From NCBI GenBank assembly GCA_018665815.1, contig JABJBP010000111.1:23199-87198 (forward strand): a stretch of DNA of 64,000 nt. Direction: 5' to 3'. The position numbers and the translations under genes were made by a program. How positions within the stretch are numbered: the stretch's first letter is position 1; each line of letters starts with the position of its first letter. The notes beneath the pieces were generated by a model. The model saw only the letters and a program-made list of their open reading frames with translations, searched no databases and was not told the DNA's origin. Below are positions 55,571 to 64,000 of this stretch, piece by piece. The DNA comes from Rhodospirillaceae bacterium. GTDB taxonomy: Bacteria; Pseudomonadota; Alphaproteobacteria; Rhodospirillales; Casp-alpha2.

Positions 55571-57136
55571 ATGAGCACCCAATCAGATACCGACCCGAAC
55601 CGGGTCATCATTTTCGACACCACTTTGCGTGACGGCGAGCAGTCGCCGGGCTGTTCCATGAATTTGGAAGAGAAACTGAAGATTGCCAAAATGCTGGAAG
55701 GCATGGGCGTCGATGTCATCGAAGCCGGCTTCCCGATCGCCTCACCGGGTGATTTCGAAGCGGTCAATGAGATCGCCAAGGTCGTCAAGGATGCCGTTGT
55801 TTGCGGCCTGGCGCGATCCGGCAACATGGATGTCGATGCCGCCGGCGAGGCGCTGGCGCCGGCCGAACGCAAGCGTGTCCATACGTTCATCTCAACCAGC
55901 CCGCTGCACATGAGCGTCAAGCTGCAGATGGAACCTGAAGACGTCCACCAGGCTGTCATCGACAGCGTAACGCGGGCCCGCAAATACACCGATGATGTCG
56001 AATGGTCGGCGGAAGACGGTACGCGCACGGAGCACGACTTCCTCTGTCAGTGTGTCGAAAGCGCCATCAAGGCCGGTGCGACGACAATCAATATCCCCGA
56101 CACGGTGGGCTATACGGTGCCGGACGAATACGCCGAACTCATCCGCATGGTCATGAACCGGGTGCCGAATATCGATAAGGCGCGCATCTCGGTGCATTGC
56201 CATAATGATCTAGGCTTGGCCGTCGCCAATTCCCTGGCCGCCGTCTCGGCCGGCGCACGGCAAGTCGAATGCACCATCAACGGCATCGGCGAGCGGGCCG
56301 GCAATGCGTCGCTGGAGGAAATCATCATGGCGCTCAGGACGCGCTTTGACGTGATGCCGTTCGCCAACAACATCATTACCGAGAAAATCACCCCGGCCTC
56401 GCGGTTGCTGTCGGGTGTCACCGGCTTCAACGTGCAGCCCAATAAGGCCATCGTTGGTGCCAATGCTTTCGCCCACGAAGCGGGCATTCATCAGGACGGT
56501 GTCCTGAAAGATGCCGGTACTTATGAAATCATGACACCCGAATCGGTTGGCCTGAATAAGAATCAATTGGTCTTGGGTAAGCATTCTGGGCGCCATGCCT
56601 TCAGTGCGAAGTTGAAGGAGCTGGGTTTTGAGATCGGTGATAATGCCATGCAGGATGCGTTCCGGCGTTTCAAGGTGCTGGCGGACAAGAAGAAAGATGT
56701 GTTTGACGAAGACATCATTGCGCTTGTCGACGACGAGGCCGTGCTGAACGCCAACGACCGAATCAAGGTGTTGGCGTTGGAAATTAAGTGCGGCACCGTG
56801 CACCAGCCGCCCGAGGCCGCTTTGGAATTGGAAATTGACGGCGAAAGCAAGGCCTGCAGCGGCACAGGAGACGGTCCGGTGGATGCGGCGTTCAACTGTA
56901 TTCATGAACTTTTCCCGCATACGGCGACGCTGCAGCTCTATCAAGTGCATGCTGTCACCGAAGGAACCGACGCCCAAGCCGAGGTCACCGTTCGCCTTGA
57001 AGAAGAAGGCAAGACGGTGAACGGGCAGGGCGCCGACACGGATACCATGGTGGCTTCGGTGAAGGCTTATGTGCATGCATTGAACAAGTTGCTGGTGAAG
57101 CGAGAAAAAACTGCGCCTGCGGCGCTTTCGGCCTAG
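55571..57136 (+). CDS. leuA: 2-isopropylmalate synthase
   Basis: A 521-residue LeuA that condenses acetyl-CoA with 2-oxoisovalerate to start leucine synthesis. Catalytic barrel: FDTTLRDGEQSPGCSMN (metal Asp, Arg), HCHNDLGLAVAN (metal His pair), and GNASLEEIIMAL. The C-terminal regulatory domain (from ~390) with GDGPVDAAFNCIHEL senses leucine. ATG 55571 follows GAGGAAAGG. Leucine control likely acts twice: by allostery and by the leader upstream. The mre genes follow in the same direction. Confidence 0.95.
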   Translation: MSTQSDTDPNRVIIFDTTLRDGEQSPGCSMNLEEKLKIAKMLEGMGVDVIEAGFPIASPGDFEAVNEIAKVVKDAVVCGLARSGNMDVDAAGEALAPAERKRVHTFISTSPLHMSVKLQMEPEDVHQAVIDSVTRARKYTDDVEWSAEDGTRTEHDFLCQCVESAIKAGATTINIPDTVGYTVPDEYAELIRMVMNRVPNIDKARISVHCHNDLGLAVANSLAAVSAGARQVECTINGIGERAGNASLEEIIMALRTRFDVMPFANNIITEKITPASRLLSGVTGFNVQPNKAIVGANAFAHEAGIHQDGVLKDAGTYEIMTPESVGLNKNQLVLGKHSGRHAFSAKLKELGFEIGDNAMQDAFRRFKVLADKKKDVFDEDIIALVDDEAVLNANDRIKVLALEIKCGTVHQPPEAALELEIDGESKACSGTGDGPVDAAFNCIHELFPHTATLQLYQVHAVTEGTDAQAEVTVRLEEEGKTVNGQGADTDTMVASVKAYVHALNKLLVKREKTAPAALSA

Positions 57137-57170
57137 CAACCTCCGCTACAAGTACTTATAAATGCAGTGT

Positions 57171-57196
57171 CGGCGCTGAATTATTTTTCAGCGTCG
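57171..57196 (+). terminator. Possible terminator after leuA
   Basis: Stem CGGCGCTGAA / TTCAGCGTCG (one G-U) with loop TTATTT. The U-run after the stem is missing, so it may only slow the polymerase between leuA and mreB. Confidence 0.4.
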
Positions 57197-57239
57197 TTAC
57201 CGTATTAATCTTTCATTGACCATTATCCATTAGCGATAG

Positions 57240-58283
<1,044 letters not shown>

Positions 58284-58426
58284 TCCCAGATATTAATTCC
58301 AGGTATTAATTTCTCTGCAAGTTTCCGTTAATATACTTGTGATTACTATAGCATCACGGTAACCCCCTTTGTTTGGGGTAACCACGACGCAGACATGCCG
58401 CACGAGTACTTGAAAGTGAGGCCCAG

Positions 58427-59308
58427 GTGAAAGACTCGACGCGTACCGTCAGCCGGATTACCGCGCCCGTCAAAAGCGCGGCCCAGCGCTTCGCCTATAT
58501 GGCGTTGATACTCGGTGCTGTCGGCGTGTTGGTCATCGGCCGCGTCGATGCCGTCCATATGGATCAACTTCGCGCACAGATCACCGATGCGGTGACGCCT
58601 ATTCTCAATGTGCTGTCGCAACCGGTCGATGCGCTTAATCAGGCGGCCGGCAAGGTTCGAGAACTTTATGCCGTTCACGAAGAGAACCAGCAGTTGCGGA
58701 TTGAGCGCGATCGGCTTTTGCAATGGCAGGCGGCGGCACGCAAGCTCGAAGCGGAGAATCGCACGCTTAGGGGATTGTTGAATTTTACCGCCGGCGCGCA
58801 AACCAATTTCATTGCCGCCCGCGTCGTCGCCGATTCGGGCGGCGCCTTTGCCCATAGTTTGATTTTGAATGCAGGAGATCTGGCCGGCGTGCGCAAAGGC
58901 CAAGCCGCGGTGACCGGCGACGGACTGATCGGCCGAGTGTCGGGCGTCGGTCGACGGTCGTCCAGATTGCTGCTGATTACCGATTTGAACTCACGCATAC
59001 CTGTGGTGATTGAATCGACACGTACCCGCGCAGTCTTGGCCGGCACCAATTCCGGCCGGCCCCGGTTGATCCATCTGCCGACGGGCGCGATCATCGCCAA
59101 GGGGGACCGGGTGGTGACGTCGGGTCACGGTGGCGCATTTCCCAGCGGATTGCCCATTGGTGTGGTCTCTGCCGCGACTGATGGGATTTTTGATGTCCAG
59201 CCTTACGTCAATCGTGACCGCTTGGAATACGTTCGGATATTGGATTACGGCCTGCAGGGAATTATTCGTTCCGGCCCCGACCGGAACCGCCGCAAGCCGG
59301 CCAATTAG
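58427..59308 (+). CDS. mreC: Rod-shape protein MreC
   Basis: A 293-residue bitopic protein: one membrane helix (~residues 23-42, LILGAVGVLVIG), a coiled coil (ELYAVHEENQQLRIERDRLL) and two beta domains with FIAARVVADSGGAF, GDGLIGRVSGVGRRSSRLLL and VVTSGHGGAFPSGLPIGVV. It links MreB to the PBP2/RodA enzymes in the periplasm. The start is GTG 58427 with GAGG upstream. Confidence 0.94.
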   Translation: MKDSTRTVSRITAPVKSAAQRFAYMALILGAVGVLVIGRVDAVHMDQLRAQITDAVTPILNVLSQPVDALNQAAGKVRELYAVHEENQQLRIERDRLLQWQAAARKLEAENRTLRGLLNFTAGAQTNFIAARVVADSGGAFAHSLILNAGDLAGVRKGQAAVTGDGLIGRVSGVGRRSSRLLLITDLNSRIPVVIESTRTRAVLAGTNSGRPRLIHLPTGAIIAKGDRVVTSGHGGAFPSGLPIGVVSAATDGIFDVQPYVNRDRLEYVRILDYGLQGIIRSGPDRNRRKPAN

Positions 59309-59342
59309 GCGTCGGCGGGATGCGTGAAATCAGGATCGATTG

Positions 59343-59858
59343 ATGAAACCGTCAGTATGGCATCGCATGGATATCCTGAGGCGGCAATTGACGCCGTTCA
59401 TGCTGACCATCTTCTTGGTGTTTGTCGGGCTGGTGCCGTTTCATATTTCTGATCTGGCACGGGTTATGCCGCTGTTTTCGTTGATCGCGGTGTTCCACTG
59501 GGGCGTGTACCGCGCCGAACTCCTGCCCATGTATGCGGTCTTTCTGATCGGCTTTTTTCAAGATGCGCTCAGCGGCGTGCCCATGGGCGTTTACACACTC
59601 GTTTACGTATTGGTTTACGGCTTGGTTTCTTTTCAGCACCGGTTTTTCTCAGGCAAATCGTTTTACGTGGTTTGGCTGGGATATGCCGTGGTGTCGGCGG
59701 GTGCGAGTTTCCTGGTATGGTTATTGGTATCGTTGCTCCACGGCGCTGTGGTCGACCCGCTTGCCGTCGCTTTCCAGTATCTTCTGGGGCTTGGTTGTTA
59801 TCCCTTGATCGCGCACCTGTTCCTGCGTTGGCAGCGTGCCGTGTTGCAGCAGGTCTGA
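59343..59858 (+). CDS. mreD: Rod-shape protein MreD
   Basis: A 171-residue membrane protein with five to six hydrophobic segments, including FMLTIFLVFVGLVPFHI and AVFLIGFFQDALSGVPMGVYTLVYVLV. The FQDALSGVPMG motif is characteristic. ATG 59343 is chosen (TTG 59340 adds one residue). Stop is one base from mrdA. Part of the elongasome operon. Confidence 0.9.
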   Translation: MKPSVWHRMDILRRQLTPFMLTIFLVFVGLVPFHISDLARVMPLFSLIAVFHWGVYRAELLPMYAVFLIGFFQDALSGVPMGVYTLVYVLVYGLVSFQHRFFSGKSFYVVWLGYAVVSAGASFLVWLLVSLLHGAVVDPLAVAFQYLLGLGCYPLIAHLFLRWQRAVLQQV

Positions 59859-59859
59859 C

Positions 59860-61764
59860 ATGAACCGGGACGCTGAACGCCACAAGCTGTTCAATCGCCG
59901 CTGCGTCATGTTGGTCGGCGGCAAGGCAGTGCTGGTTTCGGCGCTGATCGGGCGGATGTACTACCTGCAGGTTTTGGAGTCCGAGCGCTACAAGACCTTG
60001 GCCGAGCAAAATCGTATCAACCTGCGGCTTTTGCCGCCGCCGCGGGGCCGGGTTATTGACCGTTTCGGTGTGCCACTGGCCAACAATCAACAAAACTACC
60101 GGGTATTGTTGATCCCCGAAGATACCCGCGATGTAGCGGCCACGCTCGATAGTCTGGATGAAATCATTTCCGTCGGCCCCGGCGAGCGCCGGCGAATTCT
60201 TCGCGACGTCAAACGCAACCGAAGCTTCGTTCCGGTCACGCTGCGTGAAAACCTTGATTGGGGTGAAGTCGCCCGGATTGAGGTCAACGCGCCCGACCTG
60301 CCGGGTGTGATGATCGACGTTGGCCAAAGCCGTGATTATCCGCACGCCGATCAGCTGGCCCATGTGCTGGGTTACGTTGCCGCCGTATCGCCCAAGGATC
60401 AGACTGGCGACCCATTATTGGAATTACCCGGTTTTCGGGTCGGGAAAGCCGGCCTGGAAAAGATCCACGACCTCAATCTTCGTGGCCGTGGTGGCAGTTC
60501 GCAGGTTGAAGTCAATGCCTACGGCCGTGTGATCCGGGAACTCCGTCGCAAGGAAGGCGAGCCCGGGGCTGAAATCAGCCTGACCATCGATATGGGATTG
60601 CAGAAGATGGCCAGCCAGCGGATGGCCGATGAAAGCGCCGCCGCGGTCGTTTTGGATGTCCATAACGGTGACGTGCTTGCGATGGTTTCGACACCCAGTT
60701 TTGACCCCAATCTTTTTAACACCGGTCTGAGTGCTGTTCAGTGGAAAGGGCTGGTCAACAATCCTCGCGCGCCATTGATCAACAAAACCATCGCCGGCAG
60801 GTATTCACCTGGCTCAACCTTTAAAATGTGTGTGTTGCTGGCGGCCCTTGAAAAGGGTGTCATCACGCCATCCAGTCGCATCTTCTGCACCGGGTTCCTT
60901 GAACTGGGCGACGCGCGGTTCCACTGTTGGAAAAAGCATGGGCATGGATTGGTTGATGCCCACCAGGCGACTGTTCAGTCGTGTGATGTATTCTTTTACG
61001 ATATCGCCAAGCGTACCGGTATTGAGCGGATCGCCGCCATGGCGCGCCGGCTTGGTCTCGGCGCGCAATTGGGGATTGATTTGCCTGGCGAGCAGGCGGG
61101 CCTGGTGCCGACCCCGAAATGGAAGCGTGGGGCCTTGGATGCGCCGTGGCATCAGGGCGAAACCTTGATTGCCGGTATCGGCCAGGGATACATGCTGACG
61201 ACGCCGCTGCAGATGGCGGTGATGACGGCCAGGATCGCCAACGGCGGATTTGCGGTCAAACCGCATTTGACTCGCGCGATCACCAAGGATGGGGTCGCGA
61301 AGTCAAAGGAGGCGGATAAATTCGATAGTCTAGATCTGCCATTGCGCCATCTGGAAATTGTCCGAGCCGCCATGAATGACGTGGTCAATTCGCCGCGTGG
61401 CACGGCGTACCGTTCACGGATTAAAGAACCTGAGTTTGCCATGGCCGGGAAGACAGGTACCGTTCAGGTGCGCCGGATATCAAAGGCCGAGCGCAAGAAA
61501 GGCGTCAGAAAGAACGAGGATTTGCCGTGGAAGGTGCGCGACCACGCATTGTTTGTCGGATTTGCGCCGGCTGATAATCCTCGCTACGCCGTTTCCGTCG
61601 TTGTTGAACACGGCGGCGGCGGTTCGAAGGTGGCTGCGCCGATTGCCCGTGACATTCTGGCGGAAGCCCAACGCCGTGGTTCCGCCGGCCGACCGGTGAA
61701 GACAGCGGGACAGCGCGCGCCCGCGGACACTCATCGAACAGTGCCCAAGGAGCGGGACGGATGA
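59860..61764 (+). CDS. mrdA: Penicillin-binding protein 2 (elongasome transpeptidase)
   Basis: A 634-residue class B PBP. One N-terminal membrane helix (VLVSALIGRMYYLQVL), then the dimerisation domain with PPPRGRVIDRFGVPLANN and the transpeptidase: Ser319-x-x-Lys322 in SPGSTFKM, SxN-type SCD in VQSCDVFFYD, and KTGT in AGKTGTVQV. It cross-links lateral-wall peptidoglycan. ATG 59860 lies one base after the mreD stop. It overlaps rodA by four bases. Confidence 0.95.
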   Translation: MNRDAERHKLFNRRCVMLVGGKAVLVSALIGRMYYLQVLESERYKTLAEQNRINLRLLPPPRGRVIDRFGVPLANNQQNYRVLLIPEDTRDVAATLDSLDEIISVGPGERRRILRDVKRNRSFVPVTLRENLDWGEVARIEVNAPDLPGVMIDVGQSRDYPHADQLAHVLGYVAAVSPKDQTGDPLLELPGFRVGKAGLEKIHDLNLRGRGGSSQVEVNAYGRVIRELRRKEGEPGAEISLTIDMGLQKMASQRMADESAAAVVLDVHNGDVLAMVSTPSFDPNLFNTGLSAVQWKGLVNNPRAPLINKTIAGRYSPGSTFKMCVLLAALEKGVITPSSRIFCTGFLELGDARFHCWKKHGHGLVDAHQATVQSCDVFFYDIAKRTGIERIAAMARRLGLGAQLGIDLPGEQAGLVPTPKWKRGALDAPWHQGETLIAGIGQGYMLTTPLQMAVMTARIANGGFAVKPHLTRAITKDGVAKSKEADKFDSLDLPLRHLEIVRAAMNDVVNSPRGTAYRSRIKEPEFAMAGKTGTVQVRRISKAERKKGVRKNEDLPWKVRDHALFVGFAPADNPRYAVSVVVEHGGGGSKVAAPIARDILAEAQRRGSAGRPVKTAGQRAPADTHRTVPKERDG

Positions 61765-62906
61765 GGGAAGACAGTTTAAATCAGCCCGAATTTACCTTCG
61801 GTCAAAAACTTTTGAACCTGCATTGGTTTTTGGTGTTTTTGATCTGTATGACAGCCGCCATAGGTGTCGCCATGCTGTATTCTGCGGCCAATGGCAGTTT
61901 TCAGCCGTGGGCGTCACGCCACATGGTGCGTTTCGGCGTGGGATTGGTGGTGATGATCACCATTGCGTTGATCGATGTCCGCATCTGGCTGCGTTACGCC
62001 TACGTGTTTTATGGCCTCAGTCTTGTTCTGCTGATTTTGGTCGAGATCATGGGGTATGTGGGCATGGGCGCGCAGCGCTGGCTGGATCTGGGCTATTTCA
62101 ACCTGCAACCGTCGGAACTGATGAAAATTGCCCTAGTGTTGGCCTTGGCGCGCTATTTCCACGGCCTCAGCCTGGAAGACGTGGAACGCCCAACCCGCCT
62201 GATTATGCCGTTGTTGATGGTCTTTACGCCGGCCGGCCTAGTGCTGCGCCAACCCGATCTTGGCACCGCGCTAATGTTGATCCTGGCGTCGGGGGGGATC
62301 TTCTTTGTCGCCGGCGTGCGGATTTGGCAATTTGCGCTGGTGATTGTCTCGGGCCTGATCGCCGCGCCGGTCGGTTGGCAATTCCTGCACGAATACCAAA
62401 AGGCGCGGATCATGACCTTCCTCAATCCCGAAGCCGATCCGTTGGGCGCTGGCTATCACATCATTCAGTCGAAAATCGCGCTGGGGTCGGGGGGCATGAC
62501 CGGCAAAGGCTACATGCAAGGCACCCAAGGCCATCTGAACTTCCTGCCTGAGATGCAGACCGACTTTATCTTCACCATGCTGGCCGAGGAGTTCGGCCTG
62601 GTCGGTGGGCTCGGATTGCTTGCCATGTATGGTTTGCTGTTGGTTTACGGTGTCGCCATCGCGACCCGGTCCTACAGCCAGTTCGGGCGCCTCGTCGCCA
62701 TGGGCGTCACCGTCACGTTCTTTCTCTATGTGTTCATCAACATCGCCATGGTGATGGGCCTGATCCCGGTGGTCGGTGTGCCGTTGCCGCTGATTTCTTA
62801 CGGCGGAACGGCGATGATGACCTTGTTGATCGGTTTCGGCCTCTTGATCGGCGTGTGGGTACACCGCGATGTCGTAATTGGGCGTAGAGGCGGCGACGAG
62901 GTCTAA
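61761..62906 (+). CDS. rodA: Rod-shape peptidoglycan glycosyltransferase RodA
   Basis: A 381-residue SEDS protein with ten membrane helices. It has GAQRWLDLGYFNLQPSELMK with the catalytic region after it, LRQPDLGTALMLILASG with the essential Asp, QGHLNFLPEMQTDFIFTMLAEE, and GVPLPLISYGGTAMMT. It polymerises glycan chains with PBP2. ATGA overlap with mrdA gives coupled translation. Last gene of the mre operon. Confidence 0.95.
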   Translation: MREDSLNQPEFTFGQKLLNLHWFLVFLICMTAAIGVAMLYSAANGSFQPWASRHMVRFGVGLVVMITIALIDVRIWLRYAYVFYGLSLVLLILVEIMGYVGMGAQRWLDLGYFNLQPSELMKIALVLALARYFHGLSLEDVERPTRLIMPLLMVFTPAGLVLRQPDLGTALMLILASGGIFFVAGVRIWQFALVIVSGLIAAPVGWQFLHEYQKARIMTFLNPEADPLGAGYHIIQSKIALGSGGMTGKGYMQGTQGHLNFLPEMQTDFIFTMLAEEFGLVGGLGLLAMYGLLLVYGVAIATRSYSQFGRLVAMGVTVTFFLYVFINIAMVMGLIPVVGVPLPLISYGGTAMMTLLIGFGLLIGVWVHRDVVIGRRGGDEV

Positions 62907-62939
62907 CACACCATCATTATTTCGACCGCCGGCGGCGTA

Positions 62940-62968
62940 TCGACAAAGCACATAAGCAATGCTATACG
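62940..62968 (+). promoter_or_regulatory. Promoter of tRNA-Lys
   Basis: TCGACA (62940-62945) and TATACG (62963-62968) with a 17-base spacer, each close to the sigma-70 consensus. The tRNA starts 19 bases after the -10 box. Confidence 0.6.
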
Positions 62969-62986
62969 GCTTCTTCCTCAACTTGG

Positions 62987-63062
<76 letters not shown>

Positions 63063-63289
63063 TTTAAATTATTGATAATAAATGATTATTTAGGACTCTG
63101 GCTGGAAACGGCTGGGGCCTAATTTATTCTAGGGAGCACATAGGGAGCACGAGAAACGGGTGGATATACCCTAACTCTCGATCCGAGATCGCTGTTTTCA
63201 GTCGCTTATCTCACCTGACAGCCTTAAAGGTTGTTTAGCGATTTGCTCCATAATTGCACTTCTTTTCAACCTCAACGTGGGGAATCTAA
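63063..63289. other. AT-rich region after tRNA-Lys with a short direct repeat
   Basis: About 227 bases. The first 35 are very AT-rich and could end the tRNA transcript. TAGGGAGCAC occurs twice at 63130-63139 and 63141-63150. No integrase is visible. This may mark an old integration site. Confidence 0.4.
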
Positions 63290-63580
63290 ATGACGGCATA
63301 TATGATAGTTGATGTGGACGTGAATGATCCCGAAGGCTACGAGAGATATAAATCCGAAGTCCCGGCACTCATTGCGAAACATGGTGGCGAATATTTAGTA
63401 CGTGGTGGTGAGTTTGAGGTACTTGAAGGCGAATGGCAGCCAACCAGATTAGTAGTCTTTAGTTTCCCTAATCGCCAGGCAATCCATGACTTCGCCAATG
63501 ATCCAGAATATGCAGAACTGAAAGCATTACGTCAGAGTACTGCAAGTTCCAGTTTGGTCGCTGTCGACGGAATGGATTAG
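63290..63580 (+). CDS. DUF1330 family protein
   Basis: A 96-residue dimeric alpha+beta-barrel fold: MTAYMIVDVDVNDPEGYERY, VPALIAKHGGEYLVRGGEFE, RLVVFSFPNRQAIHDFANDP, then a short helix. DUF1330 proteins resemble EthD/ABM-type small enzymes; no reaction is known. GGGG lies before the ATG. Codon and base usage are visibly more AT-rich than in the mre genes, which suggests a different origin. Confidence 0.85.
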   Translation: MTAYMIVDVDVNDPEGYERYKSEVPALIAKHGGEYLVRGGEFEVLEGEWQPTRLVVFSFPNRQAIHDFANDPEYAELKALRQSTASSSLVAVDGMD

Positions 63581-64000
63581 ACCTCTCCGACGTGCCGCCA
63601 CAGACAGGATGTCCACTGTTCCCGCAGGAGTCCTTACGACGAGGACAACGGTTTACATCCTGGCGGCTCCATCACGCTTAACAAAGTCCAGCAGGACTTC
63701 TTTAGTTCTGCTGGTCTGCCTAGTGGCGAGCGTTCTTCTTCTTTCTTCTCTTCACGGCTGGCGATCCAACTGCAAAGTTGGTCGTGAGGATTATTAAGGA
63801 CGGCGATACGTCCTTAACGTACCCCAGTGAGGATTGATGATGTTGGAACACTCCCCCGCCTTTTAAAAACCGGGCACCGATATTCTAACCTAGAGGCGAT
63901 AGTCAGATCGGGCGTCACCCAATGTCCGCTTAGCCCTCTGAAAGCGGACGTTCTGACCGGTTGCAGAACGGTTCTGAGTGTAGGCAAAAATGGCCTTTAA
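63581..64000. other. Uncalled 3' region with several inverted repeats
   Basis: 420 bases without a convincing gene; a 62-codon frame at 63609-63797 looks non-coding. Inverted repeats present: CCAGCAG / CTGCTGG around 63688-63717, TTAAGGACG / CGTCCTTAA (63794-63802 / 63809-63817, perfect, 6-base loop) and GTCCGCTT / AAGCGGAC near 63926-63950. It may belong to a structured RNA or to an element that continues past the window. Confidence 0.35.

Noticed and set aside
63609..63797. 62-codon frame near the window end
   Set aside because: Ser/Thr/Leu-rich with no initiation site; the region has several stems, so an RNA or fragment is as likely.

Overview
The window is a gene-dense stretch of an alphaproteobacterial chromosome. 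The order Rhodospirillales is the best guess from gene order and the tmRNA; no taxonomic search could be run. Evidence for Alphaproteobacteria is a circularly permuted, two-piece tmRNA gene, an alpha-type SspB adaptor, the thyA-folA / hflK-hflC-DUF2065-degP block, the miaA / ilvB-ilvH-ilvC block and leuA followed by mreB-mreC-mreD-mrdA-rodA. Most genes are tightly packed with good Shine-Dalgarno sites. No phage, IS element or CRISPR array is visible.

Layout. 1-8 kb: the tail of a cupin protein, a dimethylglycine/sarcosine dehydrogenase-like flavoprotein, a broken EAL-like protein facing a STAS protein, a TlpA-like thioredoxin, threonine synthase, and two broken hypothetical genes. 8-15 kb: a fumarylacetoacetate-hydrolase family enzyme, a D-glutamate catabolic pair (dgcN-dgcA) and a 960-residue RTX protein. 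15-23 kb: leuCD diverging from an acyl-CoA dehydrogenase / mesaconyl-CoA hydratase-like / YdcF / CaiB-type CoA-transferase run, then a secreted protein and an EamA exporter. 23-32 kb (minus strand): class I and class II fumarases with an SDR, a hydrolase and a VOC protein; sspB, a secreted protein and ssrA (tmRNA); a multicopper oxidase; an Ldh-family dehydrogenase. 32-38 kb: a class III aminotransferase, a broken alpha/beta hydrolase, a rhodanese, a DUF1127/LysR divergent pair and a response regulator. 38-48 kb: thyA-folA, Mrp/ApbC, hflKC-degP, and serB diverging from miaA. 48-57 kb: ilvB-ilvH-ilvC and leuA, each with an attenuator-like leader. 57-63 kb: the rod-shape and elongasome operon, then tRNA-Lys(CUU). 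Past the tRNA the DNA is more AT-rich and carries a DUF1330 gene and unexplained sequence.

Functional themes. Branched-chain amino acid synthesis (leuCD, ilvBHC, leuA) is spread over three loci. Protein quality control is well represented: tmRNA and its ClpXP adaptor SspB lie about 1 kb apart, and HflKC/DegP are present. Fumarate is served by both fumarase classes in one operon.

Most unusual signal. At least six otherwise recognisable genes are interrupted. Three have single-base-loss frameshifts at homopolymers, two have in-frame TAG codons, and one (homocysteine methyltransferase) has both a frameshift and an in-frame TAG. A seventh gene appears to have lost its start codon through a short A-run. 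Either this is real gene decay or the assembly contains indel errors, and the in-frame TAG codons are hard to explain by homopolymer miscalls. I saw no convincing candidate for a wholly new molecular system; the strongest leads are these lesions, the ssrA-sspB neighbourhood and the leu/ilv leaders.
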